Source: Mycobacterium sp. (GTDB lineage Bacteria; Actinomycetota; Actinomycetes; Mycobacteriales; Mycobacteriaceae). Taken from it: DNA of 64,000 nt. Below are positions 1-8,490 of this stretch, piece after piece. The position numbers were made by a program, and so were the translations under genes. The stretch lies in NCBI GenBank assembly GCA_003987775.1, contig RXJD01000024.1:1-64000 (forward strand). Direction: 5' to 3'. Each line of letters starts with the position of its first letter. Position 1 is the first letter of the stretch. The notes under the pieces are model-generated. The model worked only from the letters and a program-made list of their open reading frames with translations. It was not told the DNA's origin and searched no databases.

Positions 1-87
1 GATCATCAGAGCGACCCTGCACCCACCAATTGTCCCCAAAACCCCAGCACAACCAGCCCCGCCACGCGGGATTAATTCAGCAGTCTC

Positions 88-243
88 CTAGGGCCGCTCG
101 CCCAATTCCGCCCGGTAGCCGGCGATGCGCTGTTCGATCTCGATCGCGTCATCGTGGCGACCTTCTTTGTGCGCGAGGTCCGCTCGAACCGTCAGTTCCC
201 GGATCGCGGTGCGAATTTCATTGATGCTTGCAGCTTCTGGCAT
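88..243 (-). CDS. Small hypothetical protein (51 aa)
   Basis: I do not recognise this gene. The product is a short, charged, probably helical protein rich in Glu, Arg and Ala (INEIRTAIRELTVRADLAHKE). I chose the ATG at 243 because AGGCAGG lies just upstream of it on the minus strand; the frame stays open further up but has no better site. It lies downstream of and on the same strand as sdhB with a 92-base gap, so it may be the last gene of the sdh transcript. Its amphipathic pattern and codon-position GC fit a real gene, but the length leaves this uncertain. Bases 1-87 show nothing I can call. Confidence 0.45.
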   Translation of the reverse strand: MPEAASINEIRTAIRELTVRADLAHKEGRHDDAIEIEQRIAGYRAELGERP

Positions 244-335
244 CGCAACCTGCCTTCCTATCGCGGGCAGTGCTGAACCCCGGTTCGGGGTCAACACCTA
301 CGGTTGTACCCCGGGCCGGTGAACGCTAACAGAGC

Positions 336-1082
336 TCAGCGACGGAAAAGTTTATTGCCCAGCCAGACCACGGGGTCGTACTTGCGGTCGGCGACCCGTT
401 CTTTCATCGGAATCAGCGCGTTGTCGGTGATCTTGATGTGCTCGGGGCAAACCTCGGTGCAGCACTTGGTGATGTTGCAGTAGCCCAGCCCGTGCTCTTC
501 CTGAGCCTGCTTCTGCCGGTCCACCGTGTCCAGCGGGTGCATGTCGAGTTCGGCGATCCGCATCAGGAAGCGCGGACCGGCGAATGCCTCTTTGTTCTCC
601 TCGTGGTCGCGGATGACGTGACAGACGTTCTGGCACAGGAAGCACTCGATGCACTTGCGGAACTCCTGCGACCGCTGGACATCGACCTGGGCCATCCGGT
701 ACTCGCCCGGCTGCAACTCCTTGGGCGGGGTGAATGACGGTATCTCGCGCGCCTTTTCGTAGTTGAACGACACATCGGTCACCAGGTCGCGGATCACCGG
801 GAAGGTGCGGATCGGCGTGACGGTGACGACCTCGTTCTCCTCGAACGTCGACATCCGCGTCATGCACATCAGGCGCGGCTTGCCGTTGATCTCCGCCGAG
901 CAGGATCCGCACTTGCCTGCCTTGCAGTTCCAGCGCACCGCGAGGTCGGGCGTCTGGGTCTGCTGCAGGCGGTGGATGACGTCGAGGACCACCTCACCCT
1001 CGTTCACCTCGACGGTGAATTCCTCGAGCCCACCGCCACTTTCGTCGCCGCGCCAGACCCGCATGCTCGCGTTGTACGCCAT
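336..1082 (-). CDS. sdhB: Succinate dehydrogenase 1 iron-sulfur subunit (SdhB/FrdB family)
   Basis: This is the electron-transfer subunit that carries electrons from the FAD of SdhA to the membrane quinone site. The 248-aa protein has the plant-type [2Fe-2S] ligands Cys53, 58, 61 and 73 (CKAGKCGSC plus a later Cys), then the ferredoxin-like C-terminal ligands Cys144/147/150/154 (CIECFLCQNVC) and Cys202/207/208/212 (KCCTEVCP). It starts with ATG at 1082, overlapping the sdhA stop by one base (TAATG), so the two are translationally coupled. It is the third gene of the minus-strand sdhC-sdhA-sdhB operon and matches Rv0247c in length and place. Confidence 0.95.
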   Translation of the reverse strand: MAYNASMRVWRGDESGGGLEEFTVEVNEGEVVLDVIHRLQQTQTPDLAVRWNCKAGKCGSCSAEINGKPRLMCMTRMSTFEENEVVTVTPIRTFPVIRDLVTDVSFNYEKAREIPSFTPPKELQPGEYRMAQVDVQRSQEFRKCIECFLCQNVCHVIRDHEENKEAFAGPRFLMRIAELDMHPLDTVDRQKQAQEEHGLGYCNITKCCTEVCPEHIKITDNALIPMKERVADRKYDPVVWLGNKLFRR

Positions 1083-3007
1083 TACGCTCTCCGTTCCGGG
1101 TGCTCGGCCAGCTCTTCCGCGGTGTAGTACTTCTCCAATTCGGAGACCTTGAAGAGCTCGAGCAGGTCTGGCCGCATCGGGATCTGCTCCTGGCGGGTGA
1201 TGTTGATGTGGTCGCCGGTGGTCTCCACCTCATCCTGCGAGGCCTCCGTGCACACCAACAGCGTGTTTCGCCAGCTGGAATCCATGCTCGGGTGGTCGTC
1301 GCGGGTGTGTCCGCCCCGGCTCTCGGTACGCGTGAGCGCCGCCTTGGCCACGCACTCGCTGACCATCAGCATGTTGCGCAGGTCGATCGCCAGGTTCCAG
1401 CCCGGGTTGTACTGGCGTCCACCTTCGACGTGGACGTTCTGGTACCGCGTCCACAGCTCCTTGAGTAGCTTGAGGGCGCGGGTGATCTCTTCCTCTTTGC
1501 GGATGATGCCGACGAGGTCGTTCATCACGTGCTGCAGATCCATCTGCAGTGCGTAGGGATTCTCCGGAGCCGAGCCGTCGGTCGGGCCGGCGAACGGCTT
1601 GAGGGCGAAGGTCGCTGCGGCGTCGATGGCCTGGTCTGAGACCGCCGGGCGGCTCTTCAGGGCCCGCACGTAGTCGGCCGCCCCCAGCCCGGCGCGCCGG
1701 CCGAAGACCAGCAGGTCGGACAGCGAGTTGCCACCCAGCCGGTTGGAGCCGTGCATGCCGCCGGAGCATTCACCCGCGGCGAACAGTCCGGGGACCTTGG
1801 CCGCGCCGGTGTCGGCGTCGACCTCGATGCCACCCATCACGTAGTGACAGGTGGGCCCGACCTCCATCGGCTCCTTGGTGATGTCGACCTCGGCCAGTTC
1901 CATGAACTGGTGGTACATCGACGGCAGCCGGCGCTTGATCTCCGCCGGGGTCAGCCGGGATGCGATGTCCAGGTAGACCCCGCCGTGCGGCGTGCCGCGG
2001 CCGGCTTTGACCTCGGAGTTGATCGCGCGTGCCACCTCGTCGCGGGGCAGCAGGTCGGGGGTACGACGGGCCGAGTCGTTGTCCTTCAGCCACTGGTCGG
2101 CCTCTTGCTCGTCTTCGGCGTACTGCCCTTTGAAGACCGGCGGGATGTAGCCGAACATGAACCGGGTGCCCTCGGAGTTCTTGAGCACTCCGCCGTCGCC
2201 CCGGACACCTTCGGTGACCAGGATCCCCTTCACACTCGGCGGCCACACCATGCCCGTCGGGTGGAACTGGACGAACTCCATGTTGATCAACGTCGCGCCG
2301 GCACGCAGCGCCAAAGCGTGCCCGTCGCCGGTGTACTCCCACGAGTTCGAGGTGACCTTGAACGACTTGCCGATGCCGCCGGTCGCCAGCACCACCGCGG
2401 GCGCCTCGAACAGGACGAAGTTGCCGCTCTCGCGCCAGTAGCCGAACGCCCCGGCGATCGCGTCACCGTCCTTCAGCAACTCGGTGACCGTGCACTCGGC
2501 GAACACCCGGATCCGGGCCTCGTAGTCACCGAACTCGGCGAAGTCCTCCTGCTGCAGCGAGACGATCTTCTGCTGCATGGTGCGGATCAGCTCCAGGCCG
2601 GTGCGGTCACCGACGTGGGCCAGCCGCGGGTAGGTGTGCCCGCCGAAGTTGCGCTGGCTGATCCGGCCGTCTGCGGTCCGGTCGAAGAGTGCGCCGTAGG
2701 TCTCCAGTTCCCAGACGCGGTCCGGCGCCTCCTTGGCGTGCAGCTCGGCCATCCGCCAGTTGTTGAGGAACTTGCCACCCCGCATGGTGTCGCCGAAGTG
2801 GGTCTGCCAGTTGTCTTTCGGGTTGGCGTTGCCCATGGACGCAGCGCAGCCACCCTCGGCCATCACCGTGTGGGCCTTGCCGAACAGGGACTTGGTCACC
2901 ACCGCGACCTTCAGGCCGCGTTCGCGCGCTTCGATGACCGCGCGTAACCCTGCGCCGCCGGCACCGATTACGACAACGTCGTAGGCGTGCCTTTCGACCT
3001 CAACCAT
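1082..3007 (-). CDS. sdhA: Succinate dehydrogenase 1 flavoprotein subunit
   Basis: This catalytic subunit oxidises succinate to fumarate using covalently bound FAD on the cytoplasmic face of the membrane. The 641-aa protein opens with the dinucleotide-binding fold VVIGAGGAGLRA, has FGGHTYPR with the likely FAD-linking His, the HPTG active-site motif, and SNRLGGNSL with the catalytic Arg near residue 415. The ATG at 3007 has GAGCGAGG upstream. It overlaps sdhB by one base and follows the membrane anchor gene by 63 bases. The relationship is to Rv0248c, the subunit of the Sdh1 enzyme, rather than to the second mycobacterial SDH. Confidence 0.96.
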   Translation of the reverse strand: MVEVERHAYDVVVIGAGGAGLRAVIEARERGLKVAVVTKSLFGKAHTVMAEGGCAASMGNANPKDNWQTHFGDTMRGGKFLNNWRMAELHAKEAPDRVWELETYGALFDRTADGRISQRNFGGHTYPRLAHVGDRTGLELIRTMQQKIVSLQQEDFAEFGDYEARIRVFAECTVTELLKDGDAIAGAFGYWRESGNFVLFEAPAVVLATGGIGKSFKVTSNSWEYTGDGHALALRAGATLINMEFVQFHPTGMVWPPSVKGILVTEGVRGDGGVLKNSEGTRFMFGYIPPVFKGQYAEDEQEADQWLKDNDSARRTPDLLPRDEVARAINSEVKAGRGTPHGGVYLDIASRLTPAEIKRRLPSMYHQFMELAEVDITKEPMEVGPTCHYVMGGIEVDADTGAAKVPGLFAAGECSGGMHGSNRLGGNSLSDLLVFGRRAGLGAADYVRALKSRPAVSDQAIDAAATFALKPFAGPTDGSAPENPYALQMDLQHVMNDLVGIIRKEEEITRALKLLKELWTRYQNVHVEGGRQYNPGWNLAIDLRNMLMVSECVAKAALTRTESRGGHTRDDHPSMDSSWRNTLLVCTEASQDEVETTGDHINITRQEQIPMRPDLLELFKVSELEKYYTAEELAEHPERRA

Positions 3008-3070
3008 GAAACCTCGCTCAAATTATGGATTTTCGTTCGCGATTCGACCGACGGGCTGTCAGTGGCCGAC

Positions 3071-3901
3071 TCAATGGCCGATGAATCGCAAGTCGGAGAT
3101 GGTGCCGCTGGACACCAGCAAGATGTAGAAGTCGGTGAACATCAGGGTGCCGAGCGTGATCCACGCGTACATCTTGTGCCGCTCGTTGATCTTGCTGACC
3201 TGAGTCCAGATCCAATACCGCACAGGGTGCTTGGAGAAGTGCTTGAGCCGGCCGCCGGTGACGTGCCGGCAGGAGTGGCAGGACAGCGTGTAGGTCCACA
3301 GCATGATGACGTTGCCGAGCAGCACGAGATTGCCCAAGCCGAAACCGAATCCGCCCGGGCCGTCCTCGCTGTGGAAGGCGGCGATGGCGTCCCAGGTGTT
3401 GATCACCGAGATGATGCCGGCGATGTAGAAGAAATACCGGTGGGTGTTCTGGATGATCAGCGGGAACTTGGTTTCGCCGGTGTAGTGCACGCGGGGCTCG
3501 GCCACCGCGCAGGCGGTGGGCGACTGCCAGACCGTGCGGTAGTAGGCGCCGCGGTAGTAGTAGCAGGTCAAGCGGAACAGCAGCAGGAACGGCAGGGTCA
3601 GCGCCGCGTACGGCAGCCACCACACATCCGGCAGAATCTGCGGCCAGAATTCGCTTGCCTCACCGCAGGCCTTGCTGACGCACGGAGAATAGAACGGCGT
3701 CAGGTAGTGGTACTTCGGGACGTAGAAGTAGTCCTGCTGGAAAGCCCGCGCTGTCGCGTAGATGACGAATGCAGCGAAGCCGAGGTTGATCCTCAGCGGC
3801 TGCAGCCACCACCTGTCGGTGCGGAGGGTCTTCTGCCCAATCCGGGCGCGGGTAGCTGAAAAGACGCCGGACTCAGAACGGCTCGCCGTTGGTGCGCTCA
3901 T
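3071..3901 (-). CDS. sdhC: Succinate dehydrogenase 1 membrane anchor subunit (Rv0249c-like)
   Basis: This integral membrane subunit of Sdh1 passes electrons to menaquinone. The 276-aa product has about five hydrophobic segments (near residues 38-52, 96-115, 148-170, 190-207 and 245-262). The motif CHSCRH around residue 210, plus CVSKAC near 75, gives Cys/His pairs. Mycobacterial Sdh1 anchors are known to hold a Rieske-type FeS centre instead of the usual haem, and the CHSCRH element fits that, although the ligand assignment is my inference. It begins with ATG at 3901 and is the first gene of the operon; the 104 bases before it should hold the promoter. Confidence 0.88.
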   Translation of the reverse strand: MSAPTASRSESGVFSATRARIGQKTLRTDRWWLQPLRINLGFAAFVIYATARAFQQDYFYVPKYHYLTPFYSPCVSKACGEASEFWPQILPDVWWLPYAALTLPFLLLFRLTCYYYRGAYYRTVWQSPTACAVAEPRVHYTGETKFPLIIQNTHRYFFYIAGIISVINTWDAIAAFHSEDGPGGFGFGLGNLVLLGNVIMLWTYTLSCHSCRHVTGGRLKHFSKHPVRYWIWTQVSKINERHKMYAWITLGTLMFTDFYILLVSSGTISDLRFIGH

Positions 3902-4005
3902 CTAATGTGTTGTTCCTCTTCGAACGGGCTGTAGCTCGAAGGGTACACAGAATGAACGCCCGCTCCTTAGTCGGGCTTCTCAGTTGGGCCTCGCAGTCGG
4001 GGCGA

Positions 4006-4302
4006 CTAATACCTGCTGTGACCTCCGACACCCTCGTCGTCGACATCGCGCCAGAAGTCGGTGTCGTACTGGGTGTCCGGGATGGCGATCTTCTCGCTGG
4101 ATTGGTAGATCGTGGCCCTCGTCAGGTCCAATTCGGCGACATCGTTGTCGAGTAATTCGATGTCAGTGAGGATTCGTTCGGCGTCGATGACGATGCGCCG
4201 CGTCGCGGGATTGTCCCCGTACCGCGACTTCAGCGAGGTTACGCACCGCCGCAGCCCCCGCATCAGGTCGTGCAGTTCGGTGAGTTCAGTGGCAGTGGAC
4301 AA
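4006..4302 (-). CDS. Conserved hypothetical protein (Rv0250c-like)
   Basis: This 98-aa acidic, helical protein of unknown function sits in the same place and has the same length as Rv0250c of M. tuberculosis (97 aa). The best start is a TTG at 4302 with GGGGAG about 7 bases upstream; the next in-frame ATG is 13 codons in and would cut a conserved-looking amphipathic helix (ATELTELHDLMRGLRR). No membrane segment or known motif is visible. It lies upstream of and on the same strand as sdhC with 104 bases between, so co-transcription with the sdh operon is possible. Confidence 0.75.
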   Translation of the reverse strand: MSTATELTELHDLMRGLRRCVTSLKSRYGDNPATRRIVIDAERILTDIELLDNDVAELDLTRATIYQSSEKIAIPDTQYDTDFWRDVDDEGVGGHSRY

Positions 4303-4420
4303 ACGATGCTCCCCGGGCCGAAGGTGTTACGGATCACAGTACGCCAGTCGATACTATCCGCTGTCGGAGCCGGACACCGGACAAGTTGAGTCTCGCTGCC
4401 GAGAAAGTGACTTTGTGCCC

Positions 4421-5176
4421 ATGCCGCTGGAATTGGCCGAACAGGCCCGGGTGCTACTGCAGCTACATCAACCGGGGAACCCGGTGGTGCTGCCCACGGT
4501 GTGGGACGCGTGGTCGGCGAAGTTGGCCGCAGCGGCCGGATTCGCGGCACTGACGGTGGGCAGCCACCCGCTGGCCGACTCGGTCGGCAAACCCGACAGC
4601 GAGGGCATGTCGTTCGACGACGTGCTGGCCCGGGTCGCGCAGATCACCGCGGCGGTCGAATTGCCGGTCTCGGTCGACATTGAGTCCGGCTACGGACTGC
4701 CGGCCGCGCGGCTGATCGAGGGCCTGTTGGGCGTCGGTGCCGTCGGGCTGAACGTCGAAGACACCGTGCACTCCGAGGGCGGACGCCTGCGGTCCTCGGC
4801 CGAGCACGCCGGGTTGGTGGGTGAGTTGCGCTCCGCCGCCGACGCGGCGGGCGTGCACGTCGTGATCAACGCGCGAACGGACGTGTTCCTACGCCAGGAA
4901 GGCGACCCCGAGGACCGGGTCGAGCTGGCCGTGGCACGGCTCACCGAGGCCGCCGAAGCCGGTGCCGACGTGCTCTACCCGGTGGCCCGTCATGACCCGG
5001 AGACGTTGCGGCGCTTGGCAACTGACTTGCCCCTGCCGGTCAACGCGATCGCGGTGCCAGACCAGGACGACCCGGCTTCGTTCGGCCCGCTCGGTGTGGC
5101 CCGGATCAGCTTCGGCCCGTTCTTGCAGTCCGCGCTGTCGGCCCGCGCCAACGAATTGCTCGCCCGCTGGCGCTGA
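4421..5176 (+). CDS. Isocitrate lyase / PEP mutase superfamily enzyme
   Basis: This is a TIM-barrel enzyme of the isocitrate lyase/phosphoenolpyruvate phosphonomutase group, which makes or breaks C-C or C-P bonds next to a carboxylate. The 251-aa product shows LPTVWDAWSAKL at the N terminus, the Mg-binding region VSVDIESGYG, GLNVEDTVH, and INARTDVFL. It lacks the KKCGH catalytic signature of true isocitrate lyase, so the substrate is unknown; 2-methylisocitrate lyase-like or oxaloacetate-hydrolase-like roles are possible. I place the start at ATG 4421 (GTG 4415 is an in-frame alternative); open frame further upstream is antisense to the preceding gene. It ends at a shared terminator facing hsp20. 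Confidence 0.82.
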   Translation: MPLELAEQARVLLQLHQPGNPVVLPTVWDAWSAKLAAAAGFAALTVGSHPLADSVGKPDSEGMSFDDVLARVAQITAAVELPVSVDIESGYGLPAARLIEGLLGVGAVGLNVEDTVHSEGGRLRSSAEHAGLVGELRSAADAAGVHVVINARTDVFLRQEGDPEDRVELAVARLTEAAEAGADVLYPVARHDPETLRRLATDLPLPVNAIAVPDQDDPASFGPLGVARISFGPFLQSALSARANELLARWR

Positions 5177-5187
5177 TGCCGAGCAGT

Positions 5188-5229
5188 CACAAAAGCCCCC
5201 GACACGCCGGGCGTGCCGGGGCCTTTGTG
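5188..5229. terminator. Bidirectional intrinsic terminator
   Basis: A long GC-rich stem of about 18 pairs with one bulge (arms CACAAAAGCCCCCGACACGC and GCGTGCCGGGGCCTTTGTG) ends in T runs on both strands. It sits exactly between two convergent stop codons (5176 and 5240), so it should end transcripts from both sides. Confidence 0.85.
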
Positions 5230-5239
5230 TCTGGTCGCG

Positions 5240-5689
5240 CTACTTGGTGATGGCGATGCGCTGCGGCTGCGCCCCGGCGTAGGCGCCGGTGACCCGCACG
5301 GTCAGCACTCCGGCGTCGTACGACGCGGAAATGGCGTCGCCGGTGACGTGCGCCGGCAGCTGGAACGACCGGCGGAACGACCCGTAGCGAATCTCCCGCA
5401 GTGTGCGGCCGTGCTCTTCTTCGGCGTGTTCGTCACGGTGTTCGCCGTGAATGACCAGGCGGCCCTTGTCCACCTCGACGTTGACGTCCTTCTCGACGTC
5501 CACTCCCGGCAGTTCCAACCGCACTACCGCGTCTTCGCCGTCTTTGAGGATTTCGGCCGCGGGGTTAAAACCGCTGGTCGAAGGCTCGGAAACGGTTCGG
5601 GCCCAGTCGGCGGACGCCGGACCGAAAAAGTCCCGCAGCCACCGGTCGGTGTCCCACGCCGGACGCGACCATAAGGCGAGATTGCTCAT
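5240..5689 (-). CDS. hsp20: Hsp20/alpha-crystallin family small heat shock protein (Acr2-like)
   Basis: This ATP-independent holdase keeps unfolding proteins soluble during heat or oxidative stress. The 149-aa product has a short N-terminal arm with the sHSP-typical WLRDFFGP, then an alpha-crystallin domain (about residues 45-140) with VVRLELPGVD, LVIHGEHRDE, and the signature GSFRRSFQLPAHV followed by ISASYDAGVLTVRV. AAGGAG sits 7 bases before the ATG at 5689. The gene corresponds to Rv0251c (Hsp/Acr2). A HAIR-like palindrome 70 bases upstream suggests repression by HspR. It stands alone between convergent and divergent neighbours. Confidence 0.93.
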   Translation of the reverse strand: MSNLALWSRPAWDTDRWLRDFFGPASADWARTVSEPSTSGFNPAAEILKDGEDAVVRLELPGVDVEKDVNVEVDKGRLVIHGEHRDEHAEEEHGRTLREIRYGSFRRSFQLPAHVTGDAISASYDAGVLTVRVTGAYAGAQPQRIAITK

Positions 5690-5758
5690 GGGTGACTCCT
5701 TGATCTTCGTTGTGAGTTAGCTGTGTCCGACGCTGTTGTGGTCGGCTACCCGATAAAA

Positions 5759-5779
5759 CATGAGCGAACCACGCTTAAG
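5759..5779. promoter_or_regulatory. HAIR-like HspR operator upstream of hsp20
   Basis: The site reads CATGAGC-N7-GCTTAAG. The known actinobacterial HAIR element is CTTGAGT-N7-ACTCAAG, so each half matches 5 of 7 bases with the exact 7-base spacer. It lies 70 bases upstream of the hsp20 start codon, a normal operator position. Confidence 0.6.
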
Positions 5780-5811
5780 TTCCACCTGCGCGTTCGCCGG
5801 GAGCGAACATC

Positions 5812-5869
5812 GTCACACAGGCGATTGCCAGCTGTGAGGACGGCGTGATGAATGCGTCACATTTGGCGA
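5812..5869 (+). promoter_or_regulatory. GTCACA direct repeats upstream of nirB
   Basis: Two copies of GTCACA-N2/3-GGCGA start at 5812 and 5856, 44 bases apart (about four helical turns), and end 36 bases before the nirB ATG. GTnAC half-sites are typical of GlnR boxes, and NnaR-type regulators act with GlnR at nirB in related actinobacteria. Assignment to either protein is inference. Confidence 0.4.
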
Positions 5870-5904
5870 CATTCCCGGCAACATCGGCTTCGTAGTCTCG
5901 TGAC

Positions 5905-8472
5905 ATGTCCTCTGCCGGAAGTACTCCCGCGCGCGCTGCTGCCCGGCGTGTAGTCGTGGTCGGCCACGGGATGGTCGGTCACCGGTTCGTCGAGGCGCTG
6001 CGCGCCCGCGACAGCAGTGGCTCGTGGCGGATCACCGTGCTGGCCGAAGAGGCGGACGCCGCCTACGACCGCGTCGGCCTGACCTCGTACACCGAAAGCT
6101 GGGATCGCACCCTGTTGGCCCTGCCCGGCAATGACTACGCCGGTGACTCGCAGGTGCGACTGCTGCTGAACACCCGCGTCACCGAAATCGACCGCGCCGC
6201 AAAGGTAGTGGTCACAGCAGACGGCGGGATCCACCCCTGGGACGTGCTGGTGCTGGCCACCGGGTCCTATGCCTTCGTCCCGCCGGTCACCGGTCACGAC
6301 CTGCCGTCCTGCCACGTCTACCGCACCCTTGATGACCTGGACGCCATCCGCGCCTGCGCCCAGCGGACGGTCGAGTCCGGCCGGGCCGAGTCCGGGGTGG
6401 TCATCGGCGGTGGGCTGCTGGGGCTGGAGGCCGCCAACGCGTTGCGCCAGTTCGGATTACCGACGCACGTCGTCGAGATGATGCCGCGCCTGATGGCCCA
6501 GCAGATCGACGAGGCCGGCGGCGCGCTGCTGGCCCGGATGATCCGCGACCTCGGGATCGACATCCACGTCGGTACCGGTACCGAATCCATTGAGCCCGTG
6601 ACGCATTCGGACGGGGCCGAATCGCTGACGGTGCGGCTCTCGGACGGCCGGGTGATCGACGCCGGACTGGTGATCTTCGCCGCCGGTATCAGGCCGCGGG
6701 ACGAGTTGGCCCGTGCCGCCGGCCTGGACATCGCCCCCCGGGGCGGCGTCCTCACCGACTCGGCCTGTCGCACCAGCGATCCGGACATCTACGCGATCGG
6801 CGAGGTGGCCGCCATCGAAGGCCGCTGCTACGGCCTGGTCGGGCCGGGCTACACCAGCGCCGAAGTGGTGGCCGACCGGTTGGTCGACGGCACCGCGGAA
6901 TTTCCCGAGGCGGACCTGTCCACCAAGCTCAAGCTGCTCGGCGTCGACGTCGCCAGCTTCGGCGACGCGATGGGCGCCACCGAGAACTGCCTCGAGGTCG
7001 TCATCAACGACGCCGTGAACCGCACCTACGCCAAGCTGGTGCTCTCCGACGACGCCAAGACGTTGCTCGGCGGCGTACTGGTGGGAGACGCGTCGGCGTA
7101 CGGCGTGCTGCGTCCCATGGTCGGCAGTGAATTGCCCGGGGACCCATTGGCTCTTATCGCGCCCGCCGGGTCGCCCGGTGCGGCCGGAGCGCTGGGCATT
7201 GGCGCACTGCCGGATTCGGCTCAGATCTGCTCCTGCAACAACGTCAGCAAGGGTGACCTGAAGTGCGCCATCGCCGACGGCTGTGCCGACGTTCCGGCGC
7301 TCAAAGCGTGCACCGCGGCGGGCACCTCGTGCGGGTCCTGCGTGCCGTTGCTCAAGCAGCTGCTCGAAGCCGAGGGTGTGGAGCAGTCCAAGGCGCTGTG
7401 CGAACACTTCTCCCAGTCGCGGGCGGAGCTGTTCCAGATCATCTCCGCCACCGAGATCCGCACCTTCTCCGGTCTGCTGGAGCGCTTCGGCCGTGGAAAA
7501 GGTTGCGACATCTGCAAACCCGTCGTCGCCTCCATCCTGGCTTCCACCGGGTCGGACCACATTCTGGAGGGGGAGCAGGCCGCCCTGCAGGACTCCAACG
7601 ACCACTTCCTGGCCAACATCCAGCGCAACGGCAGCTACTCCGTGGTTCCGCGGGTGCCCGGCGGCGACATCAAGCCCGAGCACCTGATCCTGATCGGTCA
7701 GATCGCCCAGGATTTCGGGCTCTACACCAAGATCACCGGCGGCCAGCGGATCGACATGTTCGGCGCCCGAGTGGACCAGTTGCCGGCGATCTGGAAGCGG
7801 CTCGTCGACGCCGGGATGGAGTCGGGCCATGCCTACGGCAAGGCGCTGCGGACGGTGAAGAGCTGCGTCGGCAGCGACTGGTGCCGTTACGGGCAACAGG
7901 ATTCGGTGCAGCTGGCCATCGACCTCGAACTGCGCTACCGCGGACTGCGGGCTCCGCACAAGATCAAGCTCGGCGTCTCCGGCTGCGCACGTGAGTGCGC
8001 CGAGGCGCGCGGCAAGGACGTCGGCATCATCGCCACCGAGCAGGGTTGGAACCTCTACGTCGGCGGCAACGGCGGGATGACCCCCAAGCACGCCCAACTG
8101 CTGGCCGGCGACCTGGACACCGAGACAATGGTCCGCTACATCGACCGGTTCCTGATGTACTACATCCGCACGGCAGACCGGTTGCAGCGGACCGCGCCGT
8201 GGGTGGAATCACTCGGTCTGGACCACATACGTGAAGTGGTGTGCGACGACTCGCTGGGCCTGGCTGCGGAATTCGAGGCGGCCATCGAACGGCACGTCGA
8301 GAACTACCAGTGCGAATGGAAGGGCGTCCTGGAGGATCCGGACAAGCTCTCGCGCTTCGTCTCGTTCGTCAACGCCCCCGGTGCCGTCGACCCGACGGTG
8401 ACGTTCATCGAACGTTCTGGGCGCAAAGTGCCTGTGCCCATTGGTATCCCGCGGATTCGCGGACAGCTCTAG
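5905..8472 (+). CDS. nirB: Assimilatory nitrite reductase [NAD(P)H], large subunit
   Basis: This cytoplasmic enzyme reduces nitrite to ammonium with six electrons from NAD(P)H. The 855-aa chain has an N-terminal FAD/NAD(P)-binding pyridine nucleotide reductase module (VVVGHGMVGHRFVE; GVVIGGGLLGLEAANALR), a BFD-like [2Fe-2S] region with CSCNNV at about residue 442 and CGSC later, and the C-terminal sulfite/nitrite reductase half. The siroheme-[4Fe-4S] ligands follow the family pattern C-X5-C ... C-X3-C at Cys654, 660, 694 and 698 (CVGSDWC and CAREC). It is followed after 18 bases by nirD. No clear Shine-Dalgarno precedes ATG 5905. It matches Rv0252. Confidence 0.97.
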   Translation: MSSAGSTPARAAARRVVVVGHGMVGHRFVEALRARDSSGSWRITVLAEEADAAYDRVGLTSYTESWDRTLLALPGNDYAGDSQVRLLLNTRVTEIDRAAKVVVTADGGIHPWDVLVLATGSYAFVPPVTGHDLPSCHVYRTLDDLDAIRACAQRTVESGRAESGVVIGGGLLGLEAANALRQFGLPTHVVEMMPRLMAQQIDEAGGALLARMIRDLGIDIHVGTGTESIEPVTHSDGAESLTVRLSDGRVIDAGLVIFAAGIRPRDELARAAGLDIAPRGGVLTDSACRTSDPDIYAIGEVAAIEGRCYGLVGPGYTSAEVVADRLVDGTAEFPEADLSTKLKLLGVDVASFGDAMGATENCLEVVINDAVNRTYAKLVLSDDAKTLLGGVLVGDASAYGVLRPMVGSELPGDPLALIAPAGSPGAAGALGIGALPDSAQICSCNNVSKGDLKCAIADGCADVPALKACTAAGTSCGSCVPLLKQLLEAEGVEQSKALCEHFSQSRAELFQIISATEIRTFSGLLERFGRGKGCDICKPVVASILASTGSDHILEGEQAALQDSNDHFLANIQRNGSYSVVPRVPGGDIKPEHLILIGQIAQDFGLYTKITGGQRIDMFGARVDQLPAIWKRLVDAGMESGHAYGKALRTVKSCVGSDWCRYGQQDSVQLAIDLELRYRGLRAPHKIKLGVSGCARECAEARGKDVGIIATEQGWNLYVGGNGGMTPKHAQLLAGDLDTETMVRYIDRFLMYYIRTADRLQRTAPWVESLGLDHIREVVCDDSLGLAAEFEAAIERHVENYQCEWKGVLEDPDKLSRFVSFVNAPGAVDPTVTFIERSGRKVPVPIGIPRIRGQL

Positions 8473-8490
8473 CTAGGGAGGGAATGAATC

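Noticed and set aside
1751-2947. 398-codon plus-strand frame inside sdhA
   Set aside because: It is antisense to a well-supported enzyme and has no family features.
4112-4420. N-terminal extension of the isocitrate lyase-like gene
   Set aside because: It runs antisense through the preceding gene and the product there is unlike the family; ATG 4421 gives a normal length.
6457-8097. 546-codon minus-strand frame across nirB
   Set aside because: The product is a Gly/Val/Asp/His-biased shadow caused by codon use on the other strand.
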